From positions 4,898,001-4,962,000 of the forward strand of contig NZ_AP018920.1 of the NCBI RefSeq assembly GCF_003945385.1: 64,000 nucleotides of DNA, in the 5' to 3' direction. Shown here piece by piece: positions 1-7,893 of the stretch (the stretch's first letter is position 1; each line of letters begins with the position of its first letter). This stretch comes from Pseudonocardia autotrophica. Its GTDB lineage: Bacteria; Actinomycetota; Actinomycetes; Mycobacteriales; Pseudonocardiaceae. A model generated the notes under the pieces. It saw only the letters and a program-made list of their open reading frames with translations. It had not been told where the DNA came from and did not search any database. Made by a program: the position numbers and the translations under genes.

Positions 1-97
1 TCCGGCGTTCCGCCGCGCGGACAGCGCCGTCCGGCGCAGACTGCGGAACCCCAGCGGGACGTACCGAACGCCCGCGCCGCACCCGGGAGGCCGACCG

Positions 98-403
98 GTG
101 GCACCGAGGAACACGTCCGCGACGACCGGAACGGTGCAGGTCGAGCCGGACCTGCTCGTCAGCTCGGCGGAGCGGCTGACCCTGCTCGCCGACGCACTGG
201 GCTCCGCAGCCGCATCGGTGCCCGCGCTGCCGCCGGAGCCCGGATTCGGTTCGGGCACAGCGGCCGCCGACCTGGAGGCGGACCTGATCGACGCCGTCCG
301 CGGGCACGCAGAGCGGGCCCGGCACACCGCGGGTGCGGTGCGCGCCGCCGCCGCGAGCTGGCTCGAGGCCGACGCGACCGCCGCCGCGTCGTTCGCCGGC
401 TGA
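98..403 (+). CDS. EspC-like type VII secretion target protein
   Basis: A 101-residue, Ala-rich, predicted all-helical protein without a signal peptide. Composition and length fit the EspC/DUF2580 group of small ESX (type VII) substrates, which leave the cell as helical hairpins, often paired with a larger partner. I start it at GTG 98 because GGGAGG lies at 85-90. It ends 4 bases before the start of the DUF1023 hydrolase, so the two are almost certainly co-translated. No WXG motif or C-terminal YxxxD signal is obvious, so the family call rests on size, context and general look. The window begins just upstream, so a preceding operon gene cannot be excluded. Confidence 0.6.
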   Translation: MAPRNTSATTGTVQVEPDLLVSSAERLTLLADALGSAAASVPALPPEPGFGSGTAAADLEADLIDAVRGHAERARHTAGAVRAAAASWLEADATAAASFAG

Positions 404-407
404 TCCG

Positions 408-2012
408 GTGCCGTCACTGAGCGAGCTGCTCGCCGCCGATCCGGGAGCCTGGCTGCGCCGAGCCGGTGCCTGGGACGCGCTGTCGCGCGATCTCGCGGCC
501 CGCGCCGACGATCTCGACCGCACCGGGCACGCGGCGCTGCCCGGGCGCTGGACCGGCGCCGACGCCGATCGTGCGCGCGAGCAGCAGGACGCGCTGCGCG
601 CCCGGCTGACGACCGACGGCGCGGTCGCGACCCGCGCCGGGGAGGTGCTGGGCCGGCACGCCGGGGAGGTGCTCGCGGCACAGCGCCGGATCGTGCAGGC
701 CGCGCTCGCGGTGCATCCGCTGCTCGACGTCGATCTGGCCTCCGGCACCGTCTCGGTCCCGGCCGTGACACGGGGCATCGCCACCGTGTTCGCGGTCGGC
801 GGACCCGCGGTCGTCCGCCTGCTCGCGGTGGAGAACCTGCGGTTCGGCAACGCCGTACGGTCGGCGCTCGCCGAGGCCGCCCGCTCGGACGCCGCGACCA
901 CCGCAGCGCTGCACGCACTGCGCCCGGCGGCGCCCGGCGGGGTCCCGGCGGTGGCGCCGGCCGGCGCGGCCGCCGCCCGTACCTGGTGGGCCGGCCTGCC
1001 GGAGGGCGAGCGCGACCGGCTGACCCGCACCCGGCCGGATCTCGTCGGGGGCACCGACGGGATCCCCGCGGCGGCCCGCGACCGGGCCAACCGGATCCGG
1101 CTGGACGCCGAGCGCAGCAGGCTGCGGGCACACGCCGACCGGCTGCGGATGGCCGGCGACGACGACGGCGCCGAGCGCGCGGAGGCCGGCCTCGCCGGAC
1201 TGGACGCGGTGTCCCGCAGGCTCGACGCGGGCGACGCGACGCTCATGGGGCTCGACCGCGGCTCCGGGAACGGGCGGGTGGCGCTGGCCGTCGGCGATCC
1301 GGAGCGGGCCGCACACGTCGTCACGCACGTCCCGGGGACGGGTACCGGCTGGACCTCCGCGAAGGAGGACCTGCGCCGGGTGGACGCGACCCGCGACGCC
1401 GCCCGCGACGCGGCGGGCGACGGCGAGGTGGCCGCGGTGCTGTGGACCGGCTACGACGCCCCCGCCGACCTCGCGGGCGCCACCGACGGCCGGGAGGCGG
1501 ACCGCGCCGCCGCGGACCTGCGCCGCTTCCAGGACGGGCTGCGCACCGGTCACGACGGACCGGTGCACCTGACCGCGGTCGGGCACTCGTACGGTTCGCT
1601 GGTGCTCGGCCGGGCGGCGGGGCCCGGTATCGCCGCCGACGACGTGGTGTTCGTCGGCAGCCCCGGCGTCGGGGTGCCGCACGCGTCCGAGCTCGGGGTG
1701 CCTACCGACCGGGTCTGGGCGACGACCGCACGCAACGACCCGATCCAGCACGCTCCGGGCACCGAGGTGTTCAGCACCTCGCGTGGGCAGGCACCGACCG
1801 GCCTGGTGCACGGGGCGAATCCGGCCGGTGCCGGATTCGGCGGCACCGTGTTCGACTCGGCGCCGGGACCGCTGGGTCGCGACCGGTTCGACGACCCCGC
1901 GACACCGACCGACGAGTCGGAATGGATGTCCGCGCACAGCGCCTACTGGGATCCGGGGACACCCGGACTCCACACCATCGGGCGGATCGTCGCGGGCACT
2001 GCGACACGATGA
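408..2012 (+). CDS. DUF1023 alpha/beta hydrolase with ESX-like N-terminal helical region
   Basis: A 534-residue protein when started at GTG 408, four bases after the preceding stop; an open frame continues upstream to 333 but would overlap the EspC-like gene. Residues 1-130 are helical and resemble WXG100/LXG-type regions (WTGADADRAREQQ). Residues about 300-500 form an alpha/beta-hydrolase domain with the nucleophile elbow GHSYGS (Ser394), an upstream HVPGTGTGW segment typical of DUF1023, and DPIQHAPG further on. DUF1023 proteins are actinobacterial esterase-like enzymes often encoded beside small ESX substrates. A secreted or cell-surface esterase is the natural inference; the substrate is unknown. 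Confidence 0.8.
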   Translation: MPSLSELLAADPGAWLRRAGAWDALSRDLAARADDLDRTGHAALPGRWTGADADRAREQQDALRARLTTDGAVATRAGEVLGRHAGEVLAAQRRIVQAALAVHPLLDVDLASGTVSVPAVTRGIATVFAVGGPAVVRLLAVENLRFGNAVRSALAEAARSDAATTAALHALRPAAPGGVPAVAPAGAAAARTWWAGLPEGERDRLTRTRPDLVGGTDGIPAAARDRANRIRLDAERSRLRAHADRLRMAGDDDGAERAEAGLAGLDAVSRRLDAGDATLMGLDRGSGNGRVALAVGDPERAAHVVTHVPGTGTGWTSAKEDLRRVDATRDAARDAAGDGEVAAVLWTGYDAPADLAGATDGREADRAAADLRRFQDGLRTGHDGPVHLTAVGHSYGSLVLGRAAGPGIAADDVVFVGSPGVGVPHASELGVPTDRVWATTARNDPIQHAPGTEVFSTSRGQAPTGLVHGANPAGAGFGGTVFDSAPGPLGRDRFDDPATPTDESEWMSAHSAYWDPGTPGLHTIGRIVAGTATR

Positions 2013-2109
2013 CGCTGAGTGACCGGAAGGACGCTCTTCGGGACCGCCACCCCTCCGTCCGGCGGAATGAGCGACCGCTCAAGGAACCATCGATGGCGCA
2101 GGTCACAGA

Positions 2110-2133
2110 TAGTCGTCAGATAGACGGCGACTA
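2110..2133. promoter_or_regulatory. Candidate TetR operator (inverted repeat)
   Basis: TAGTCGTC (2110-2117) and GGCGACTA (2126-2133) form an inverted repeat matching at 7 of 8 positions around 8 bases. It lies 31 bases before the preferred TetR start, in a more AT-rich strip, so autoregulation is the simple reading. Its position also argues against the upstream ATG at 2093, which would place it inside the gene. Confidence 0.45.
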
Positions 2134-2164
2134 CCCTCCCACCGGAGCAGGAACGAGCAGTAGC

Positions 2165-2818
2165 ATGCCGAGCGTGACCGAGACCGAGAGCAGACCGGCG
2201 CGGCGCACCGGACGTCCCCCGTTGACCGACCGGGCAACGCTGCTCGCAGCGGCCCGAGAGCTCGGCTTCTCCGACCTCACGGTCGGCGCGGTGACCGCCC
2301 GGGTCGGCGTCAAGTACTCGACGTTCTACCGGCATTTCCCCAGCCTGGAGTCGCTGGTGGCAGCCCTGGTGGACGACGTCGTGACCGAGGACGCCTTTCC
2401 CGACGCCGAGGGCCGCTGGCAGGAGCAGCTACTCGCCTTCGCGGCGGCGACCTTCGACATCATGGCAGCGCATCCCGGGCTCGCACCGGCGATGGTCCGG
2501 CTGCCGGAGACGCCGGATGCCTTGATGGCGGCGATGCAGCGGCTCACCGACCGGCTGCTCGCCGCGGGCTTCAGTGCCGAGGATGCCGTGCTGGCCACCA
2601 GCACGGCGTTCGAGATGGGCATGCACCCCTGGCTCAGCGCGAACGGCCAGGGGGTGGGCGATGCCCGCCGCCGCGACCAGATCATCGATTCAACGCGGCA
2701 ACTCGACCCGCGGATCCGCGCGGTGTTCCGCGACCAGGTCGACAATCCGCCCCGCAGCTGGACACTGCGCCGGGTCGAGCTGGTCATCGCCGGGCTGGAG
2801 GCCCGGCCCGCCGGCTGA
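2165..2818 (+). CDS. TetR/AcrR family transcriptional regulator
   Basis: A 217-residue one-component repressor. The N-terminal helix-turn-helix occupies about residues 20-65 (LTVGAVTARVGVKYSTFYRH); the rest is a helical ligand-binding domain of unknown specificity. I start at ATG 2165 (GGAGCAGGA upstream); ATG 2093, behind AAGGA, is an in-frame alternative adding 24 residues and cannot be excluded. An inverted repeat at 2110-2133 looks like its own operator. The gene is followed by a very strong palindromic terminator. Its target may be itself or the upstream hydrolase pair; nothing in the sequence decides. Confidence 0.85.
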   Translation: MPSVTETESRPARRTGRPPLTDRATLLAAARELGFSDLTVGAVTARVGVKYSTFYRHFPSLESLVAALVDDVVTEDAFPDAEGRWQEQLLAFAAATFDIMAAHPGLAPAMVRLPETPDALMAAMQRLTDRLLAAGFSAEDAVLATSTAFEMGMHPWLSANGQGVGDARRRDQIIDSTRQLDPRIRAVFRDQVDNPPRSWTLRRVELVIAGLEARPAG

Positions 2819-2831
2819 CCGACCTACCGAC

Positions 2832-2874
2832 ACGGGAACGCCCGGGGTGCTCGACGCACCCCGGGCGTTCCCGT
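2832..2874. terminator. Bidirectional terminator, 19-bp perfect stem
   Basis: ACGGGAACGCCCGGGGTGC (2832-2850) and its exact reverse complement (2856-2874) enclose a 5-base loop. It sits between the converging TetR (+) and cold-shock (-) genes, so it probably stops both transcripts. No U-tract follows, as is common in actinomycetes. Confidence 0.85.
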
Positions 2875-2893
2875 CGGTGAGAGATTCTCCCGC

Positions 2894-3097
2894 TCAGGTG
2901 GGCACGACCTGATCCGCCTGCGGACCCTTCTGCCCCTGTGTGACCTCGAAGGTCACGGCCTGCCCCTCGTCGAGGGAGCGGTATCCGGAGGACTGGATCG
3001 CGCTGAAGTGGACGAACAGGTCCTGCCCGCCTCCGTCCGGCGTGATGAACCCGTACCCCTTCTCCGCGTTGAACCACTTGACGGTTCCCTGTGGCAT
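2894..3097 (-). CDS. cspA: Cold-shock domain protein
   Basis: A 67-residue single OB-fold cold-shock protein. It has the RNP1 (KGYGFI) and RNP2 (LFVHFSAI) nucleic-acid-binding motifs in their usual places and starts [14 protein letters not shown]. Such proteins bind single-stranded RNA and melt secondary structure. The start at ATG 3097 is supported by AGGAGA just upstream; the longer open frame to 3172 lacks a comparable site. About 150 bases of untranslated sequence precede it on its strand, with a TAGGGT -10-like hexamer at 3137-3142 (reverse), suggesting its own promoter. Confidence 0.95.
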   Translation of the reverse strand: MPQGTVKWFNAEKGYGFITPDGGGQDLFVHFSAIQSSGYRSLDEGQAVTFEVTQGQKGPQADQVVPT

Positions 3098-3250
3098 CCG
3101 GATATCTCCTCGCGTCTTGCCGGTACCTACGAGATGGACCCTAGCCGTCAACACGCCCGAGGGGGACTGCACAACAGCATCAAAATCTCGGGCGCGTCGC
3201 CGGGCGGCGTCCGCTCGGTCCTGATCTTTGCGACCGCCCCCCGGGCGTGC

Positions 3251-3556
3251 TCAGCCGATCTCGACGTGGGCGCGCACTGCCGCGCCGTCGTCGGTGAGCC
3301 AGCCCTTCCGGTCGGCGTAGGCGAGCATCCCGGCGAAGCCGTCCTCCCAGTCGTCGCCGACCCGGCCCGCGGCGAGCCTGCGGACCGCGTCGACCCGCAC
3401 CAGGACGTCCTCGCCGTCGAGCTGCCCGACGTCGTGCCCGGCCAGCGCAGCGGCGAGCCCCTCCGGCGTCATGTCGGCCGGACGGACCACGTGGAAGGCG
3501 GTGAACACCTCCGGCTCGGCCAGCCGGACGTCGGACTCGGTGACTGCTACGAACAC
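3251..3556 (-). CDS. Conserved hypothetical protein, last gene of the monooxygenase cluster
   Basis: A 101-residue acidic soluble protein I do not recognise as a named family. It starts at GTG 3556, behind AGGAG (3561-3565), 8 bases after the stop of the AcoR-type regulator, so it is read from the same message. No membrane segment, metal motif or signal peptide is visible. Its position beside a monooxygenase and an activator suggests an accessory role in that pathway, but this is guilt by association only. Confidence 0.65.
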   Translation of the reverse strand: MFVAVTESDVRLAEPEVFTAFHVVRPADMTPEGLAAALAGHDVGQLDGEDVLVRVDAVRRLAAGRVGDDWEDGFAGMLAYADRKGWLTDDGAAVRAHVEIG

Positions 3557-3564
3557 GGGTCTCC

Positions 3565-5229
3565 TCAGAGGCGGTAGCTGCGGATCTTGGCATAGAGCGC
3601 GGTCCGGGAGATCCCCAGCTCGCGGGCGGCGGTGGACTTGTTCCCACCGTGCGTGCCCAGCACGGTACGGATGACCTGTGCCTCGGCACGCTCGAGCGGG
3701 GACAGCGCCCGGCGGGCGGCCGCGGCGCGGATCCCGTCGGGCAGCGCGGTGGCGGGCAGCACCGGCCCGGGATCCTCGGCGACGGCGTCCCGGACCACCC
3801 TGGCGAGCTCGGCCAGATTGCCGGGCCAGTCGTGACGGCGCAGCGCGGCGAGTGCGTCCGGCGCGAACGACAGGCCCTCGCCGTGCCGGCGCAGCTGCGT
3901 CCTGGCGAGCGCGGCGACGTCGTCGGGGCGGCTGCGCAGCGACGGCAACGACACGGTGCCGGCGCCGAGCGCGTCGAGCAGCATCGCCGCGGACGGCCCG
4001 GGTACCTCGCCGTCGCCGACGGTGACGGTCAGCCCGATCGGCGACCGGCCGGCGAGCACGGCGGCGGCCGCGCGGGCCGTGGCCGGATCGAGCATCTCGA
4101 CGTGCCGCAGAAGCACGGCACCCTCGTCCAGCGCGGCCCGCAGGCGCCCGATCCACGGCCCAGGGCCGTCGACGGCCTGCATCGCGGCGTCCACCGTGGT
4201 GTGCGGCCCGAGGACGGTGCCCAGCGCGGTCGCCTTCCCCGTCCCGGCCTCGCCGCGGACCGCGACCGGCCCGGAGTCGATCAGCCGGGCGGCGCGGTCG
4301 GCGGCCGCCGACCACGGATCGGCCTCCGGGGCCGGGCGGCGGCGCGGGCCGGGGACCGCGGCCGCCGGCTCCTGCGCGGACACGGTCAGCAGCGCGCCCG
4401 CCGTGGTGCCGCCGGCCCGCACCAGCCGTACCCGGGCGGTCAGATCGGCGGGCAGGTCGATCGAGGTCCCGTCCACGACGGAGCGCGGCGAGCGGAGCTC
4501 GTCCCAGATGTCGAGCCGGTCGAGGCCGATGTCGGCGGCCTCCGAGTTGGTGATCAGGACACCCTCGCCGATCACCGCGACCGGCCCGCTCCCCCGCCGC
4601 TGCTCGGCCAGGAAGGCGTCGAGCAGGTGCCGTTCGCGGATGCTCGCCTGGTCGAGCATGGCGGTCCGGATCTCCTCCACCAGCTTGCGCACGACCACGA
4701 CGAGCAGATGGTTCGCGTCGCCGGCGCGGCAGGTCACGTTGACGGCACCGACGGTGCGCCGGGTGATCGGGTGCCGGACCGGCGCGGCGACGCAGGTGAC
4801 GTCGTGGAAGCGCTGCACGTAGTGCTCCGTGCCGTGCACGACGGCGAGCGCGCCGGTCTCCAGCGCGGTGCCGAGGCCGTTGGTGCCGACGTACTCCTCG
4901 CCGAAGCAGAAGCCCTCGATCACCGACAGGTTGTCGAGGGTGCCGCGCAGCATCGGCTCGGACACCCAGCGCCAGATCACGCTGCCGTGCTCGTCGGAGA
5001 GCGCCAGGCAGGACCGGTCGCCGACCAGCAGCCCGGCCATCTCGGTCATGATCGGGACGGCGACCCGGGCGAACGACGAGTCGATGTCGGTCTCGACGTA
5101 GGGGACGTCGACGTACTCGGGATCGACACCGCTGAACCGGGAACGGCGCCACGAGGTGAGGACGTCACCGCGCAGGTCGCCCGGCTCCTCGCCGGACTGG
5201 AACAGCTCCCAGACGCTCCTGGTCGTCAT
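3565..5229 (-). CDS. AcoR-type GAF/AAA/Fis transcriptional activator (sigma-54-independent form)
   Basis: A 554-residue regulator. Residues about 55-195 are a GAF-like sensor (FGEEYVGTNGLGTALETG is characteristic of AcoR relatives). Residues 290-470 are a degenerate AAA+ region with a Walker-A-like GEAGTGKAT, and residues 515-554 a Fis-type HTH (NKSTAARELGISRTALYAKI). I see no GAFTGA loop, which sigma-54 contact needs; actinomycetes generally lack sigma-54, so this belongs to the actinobacterial branch acting with ordinary sigma factors. Relatives control alkane, acetoin or solvent oxidation genes. It lies between the LLM monooxygenase and a small unknown gene, so the monooxygenase is the likely target. 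Confidence 0.85.
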   Translation of the reverse strand: MTTRSVWELFQSGEEPGDLRGDVLTSWRRSRFSGVDPEYVDVPYVETDIDSSFARVAVPIMTEMAGLLVGDRSCLALSDEHGSVIWRWVSEPMLRGTLDNLSVIEGFCFGEEYVGTNGLGTALETGALAVVHGTEHYVQRFHDVTCVAAPVRHPITRRTVGAVNVTCRAGDANHLLVVVVRKLVEEIRTAMLDQASIRERHLLDAFLAEQRRGSGPVAVIGEGVLITNSEAADIGLDRLDIWDELRSPRSVVDGTSIDLPADLTARVRLVRAGGTTAGALLTVSAQEPAAAVPGPRRRPAPEADPWSAAADRAARLIDSGPVAVRGEAGTGKATALGTVLGPHTTVDAAMQAVDGPGPWIGRLRAALDEGAVLLRHVEMLDPATARAAAAVLAGRSPIGLTVTVGDGEVPGPSAAMLLDALGAGTVSLPSLRSRPDDVAALARTQLRRHGEGLSFAPDALAALRRHDWPGNLAELARVVRDAVAEDPGPVLPATALPDGIRAAAARRALSPLERAEAQVIRTVLGTHGGNKSTAARELGISRTALYAKIRSYRL

Positions 5230-5280
5230 CGACCCCTCCCTTCACCGGTGATCCTCGCCCGTACGCCGCCGGGACGCCAG

Positions 5281-5309
5281 GGCCGGGCCCCTCGGCGGAG
5301 GGCCCGGCC
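5281..5309 (-). terminator. Terminator downstream of the LLM monooxygenase
   Basis: GGCCGGGCCC (5281-5290) and GGGCCCGGCC (5300-5309) form a perfect 10-bp stem with a 9-base loop, just past the LLM stop and before the AcoR-type gene. Read-through to the regulator may be partial. Confidence 0.6.
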
Positions 5310-5324
5310 CCGGCGGGAACGGGA

Positions 5325-6491
5325 TCAGCTCCCGGCCTTCTCCTGCTCGTAGCGCTTGGTCATGATGTCGACGGCGTCGAGCTGGGTCTGCGCGTGCTTC
5401 TCCCGGGTCGAGGTGGCCCGGTCCTTCGCCGCGAGGGTGCTCGCGGCCTGGCCCTGGAACTCCGGCATCACGTGCTGCGCGATCAGCTCGTAGGACCGCT
5501 TCGTGGCCTCCGGGTTCGCCCACTCGTGGCCCAGCAACAGGAACGCACCGAACCCGCCCGACTGGTCGGCGAGCTTCTGCACCTGCGCCTTCGCGTCCTC
5601 GACCGTGCCGATCGCACCGATCCCGGCCTCGTTGATGAAGTCGATCATCTCCTTGATGTCCCCGCCCGCGACCGCCATCTGCGGGAACGCGGCGACCTTC
5701 TGGAAGTACCGGAACCAGTGCTCGATGCCGTACTCGACCTCGCGGTAGGCCTGCTCGCGGGTCTCGGCGATGTGCATCAGCCCGACCAGGCGCCACTTCT
5801 CGCGGTCCGGGGCCGGCTGCCCGAAGTGGGCGGCCCGCTCCTCCACGACGCTCCAGTGATGGGCGAGCGCGTCGAACCCGTCCTGGGTGAGCGTCGCACC
5901 GATCGAGAGCAGGCCCACGCCGTGCTGCCCGGCCATCCGCGGGCCGGTCGGCGAGGCCACCGCGGCGACCGCCACGTCGAAGCACGGCTGGGTGTAGGGG
6001 GCCAGCTGCAGCTGTGCGTCGATCAGCTTGTGCGTGCGGGTCTCGGCGTTCACGACCTCGCCGCGCAGCAGCCGCATGATGATGTCGAGGTTCACCTCGA
6101 GCAGCTCACGGGTGTCGGTCGGGTTCAGCCCGATCATCGCCGAGTCGGTCGGCAGCGAGCCCGGCCCGCAGCCGAGCATCGCGCGGCCGCGGGTGAGGTG
6201 GTCGAGCATCACCATGCGGTCCGCCACCCACAGCGGGTTGTGGTAGGAGATCGATGTGACACCGGTGCCGAGCTTGATGTTGCGGGTCCGCTCGGCGGCG
6301 GCCGCGATGAAGATCTCCGGCGAGGCGATGATCTCCGAGCCCGCCGAGTGGTGCTCGCCGAACCAGGCCTCGTCGTAGCCGAGGCGGTCCAGGTGCTCCA
6401 CCAGCTCGAGATCCCGCTGCAGGGCGAGCGTGGGGTTCTGACCGGGCTTGTGGAACGGTGCCAGGAACGAGCCGAAGCGGATTCGGGTCAC
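5325..6491 (-). CDS. LLM-class flavin-dependent monooxygenase (limonene-monooxygenase-like)
   Basis: A 388-residue luciferase-like (bacterial luciferase family) TIM-barrel oxygenase. Early landmarks are FGSFLAPFHKPGQN and the AWFGEHHSAGSEI segment at about residues 40-55, typical of the branch that includes limonene 1,2-monooxygenase and related reduced-FMN or F420 enzymes. Start at GTG 6491 is preferred over the longer frame because TCCTCCT (reverse AGGAGGA) is placed right and the protein then begins as family members do. The upstream P450 and hydroxy-acid oxidase and downstream activator suggest oxidation of a terpene or solvent-like compound; the real substrate cannot be read from the sequence. 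Confidence 0.85.
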   Translation of the reverse strand: MTRIRFGSFLAPFHKPGQNPTLALQRDLELVEHLDRLGYDEAWFGEHHSAGSEIIASPEIFIAAAAERTRNIKLGTGVTSISYHNPLWVADRMVMLDHLTRGRAMLGCGPGSLPTDSAMIGLNPTDTRELLEVNLDIIMRLLRGEVVNAETRTHKLIDAQLQLAPYTQPCFDVAVAAVASPTGPRMAGQHGVGLLSIGATLTQDGFDALAHHWSVVEERAAHFGQPAPDREKWRLVGLMHIAETREQAYREVEYGIEHWFRYFQKVAAFPQMAVAGGDIKEMIDFINEAGIGAIGTVEDAKAQVQKLADQSGGFGAFLLLGHEWANPEATKRSYELIAQHVMPEFQGQAASTLAAKDRATSTREKHAQTQLDAVDIMTKRYEQEKAGS

Positions 6492-6624
6492 GGGGTCCTC
6501 CTGAGGAGCTCTCGGGTGCGGCCGTGATCCCGACCGCGCTGTCCGGAGCCCCAGGATGACCCCCGTCACTCCCGCCGGAGTGTACGAAAAGTTGACACCT
6601 TGGCGACGGCACGCCGATCCGGTG

Positions 6625-7893
6625 TCACCTGCCGCGCTCCCGGATCTCGATCCCGGCCGGTGTCGTCGCCCCGGCCAGCCCGCACACCAGGTCCAGCTCG
6701 GCAATCACGTTCGCGATCACCTGCTCGACACCGCAGGCTCCCTCGAGCGCCAGGCCGTGCACGAACGGCCGCCCGAGCAGCACGGCGCGGGCGCCGAGCC
6801 GCAGCGCCGTCGCGACGTCCGCACCCGTGCGTACGCCGCTGTCGAGCAGCACCGGCGCACGTCCGGAGATCGCGTCGACGACACCGGGCAGCGCGTCCAG
6901 CGAGGCGATCGCGTGGTCGACCTGGCGTCCGCCGTGGTTGGAGACGATCACGCCGTCGGCACCGGAGTCCAGCGCGCGGCGGGCGTCGTCGGGATGCAGG
7001 ACGCCCTTGACCAGGATCGGCAGCCTGGTGCGCGCACGCAGCCCGGCCAGGTCGTCCCAGGACAGCCGGGGCCGCGAGTAGACCTGCAGGAACGTCTCGA
7101 CCGCTGCCCGCGGCACCGGTGAGCGCAGGTTCCCCCAGAACGGGCCGGGCGCGTTGCGGGTGATCTCGACGAGCGTCCGCAGGGCCTGCGGGGTGACCTT
7201 CGGCGCCGGCCCGGACCGCGGCCGGGCCAACCGCTCCTGTACCAGCCCGCGGAAGACCGGGTCCGAGGTGTACTGCGCGATGCCGATCCCGCGGGCGAAC
7301 GGCAGGTGCCCCAGGTCGAGATCGCGGGGCCGCCAGCCGAGCATCGTGGTGTCCAGGGTGACGACGACGGCCTCGCAGCCGGCCGCCTCCGCGCGGCCGA
7401 GGAAGCTGTCGACGAGCTCGTCGGAGGTCGACCAGTAGAGCTGGAACCAGGTCGGGCCGCCGCCGGCAGCGACGATCTCCTCGGTCGGCGCCCCGGCCTG
7501 GTTGCTGATCACCATCGGGATACCGGCGGCCGCGGCCCCCCGGGCCACCGCACGATCGGCGCCGCGCCGGACGAGATCGAGTGCGCCGATCGGGGCGAGC
7601 AGCAGCGGAGCCGGCAGCGTGCGGCCGAACAGCTCGGCCGACAGGTCCCGGTCCCCGACGTCGCGCAGCACCCGCGGCACGAACTCCCAGCGGGTGAACG
7701 CCTCCCGGTTCGCCCGCACCGTCGTCCCGCCACCGGCCCCGCCGGTCACGTAGGCGTCGGCGCGCCTGCCCATCGCCCGCCGCCCGCGGCGTTCCAGCTC
7801 GTCAGGTCCGGTGGGGACGCGCGGCCGGGTGCCGACGACACCGTCGGTGTAGATCCGTTCCTGCCGCGCCCGCCCCGGCGCCGGCCCGCTCAC
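6625..7893 (-). CDS. FMN-dependent alpha-hydroxy-acid oxidase / lactate 2-monooxygenase-like
   Basis: A 422-residue member of the FMN alpha-hydroxy-acid dehydrogenase family (glycolate oxidase, lactate 2-monooxygenase). The barrel begins near residue 60 and carries LLLAPIGALDLVRRGAD, the TLDTTMLGWRPRD strand, the Lys of LPILVKGVLHPDDA, and the catalytic His-Gly-Gly of VSNHGGRQVDHAIASL. The length and long loop after the TLDT strand are closest to lactate 2-monooxygenase. GTG 7893 overlaps the TGA of the P450 (GTGA), implying translational coupling. It probably oxidises a 2-hydroxy acid made downstream of the P450 or LLM step (inference). Confidence 0.88.
   Translation of the reverse strand: MSGPAPGRARQERIYTDGVVGTRPRVPTGPDELERRGRRAMGRRADAYVTGGAGGGTTVRANREAFTRWEFVPRVLRDVGDRDLSAELFGRTLPAPLLLAPIGALDLVRRGADRAVARGAAAAGIPMVISNQAGAPTEEIVAAGGGPTWFQLYWSTSDELVDSFLGRAEAAGCEAVVVTLDTTMLGWRPRDLDLGHLPFARGIGIAQYTSDPVFRGLVQERLARPRSGPAPKVTPQALRTLVEITRNAPGPFWGNLRSPVPRAAVETFLQVYSRPRLSWDDLAGLRARTRLPILVKGVLHPDDARRALDSGADGVIVSNHGGRQVDHAIASLDALPGVVDAISGRAPVLLDSGVRTGADVATALRLGARAVLLGRPFVHGLALEGACGVEQVIANVIAELDLVCGLAGATTPAGIEIRERGR

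Noticed and set aside
414..1973. A 519-codon open frame on the minus strand opposite the DUF1023 gene
   Set aside because: Composition is Arg/Gly/Pro-rich shadow of the GC-rich plus-strand gene; no family resemblance and no ribosome site.
6575..6600. GTGT...ACAC symmetry upstream of the LLM gene as an AcoR-type binding site
   Set aside because: Only four bases per arm match and the inner bases do not; chance level in this GC context.
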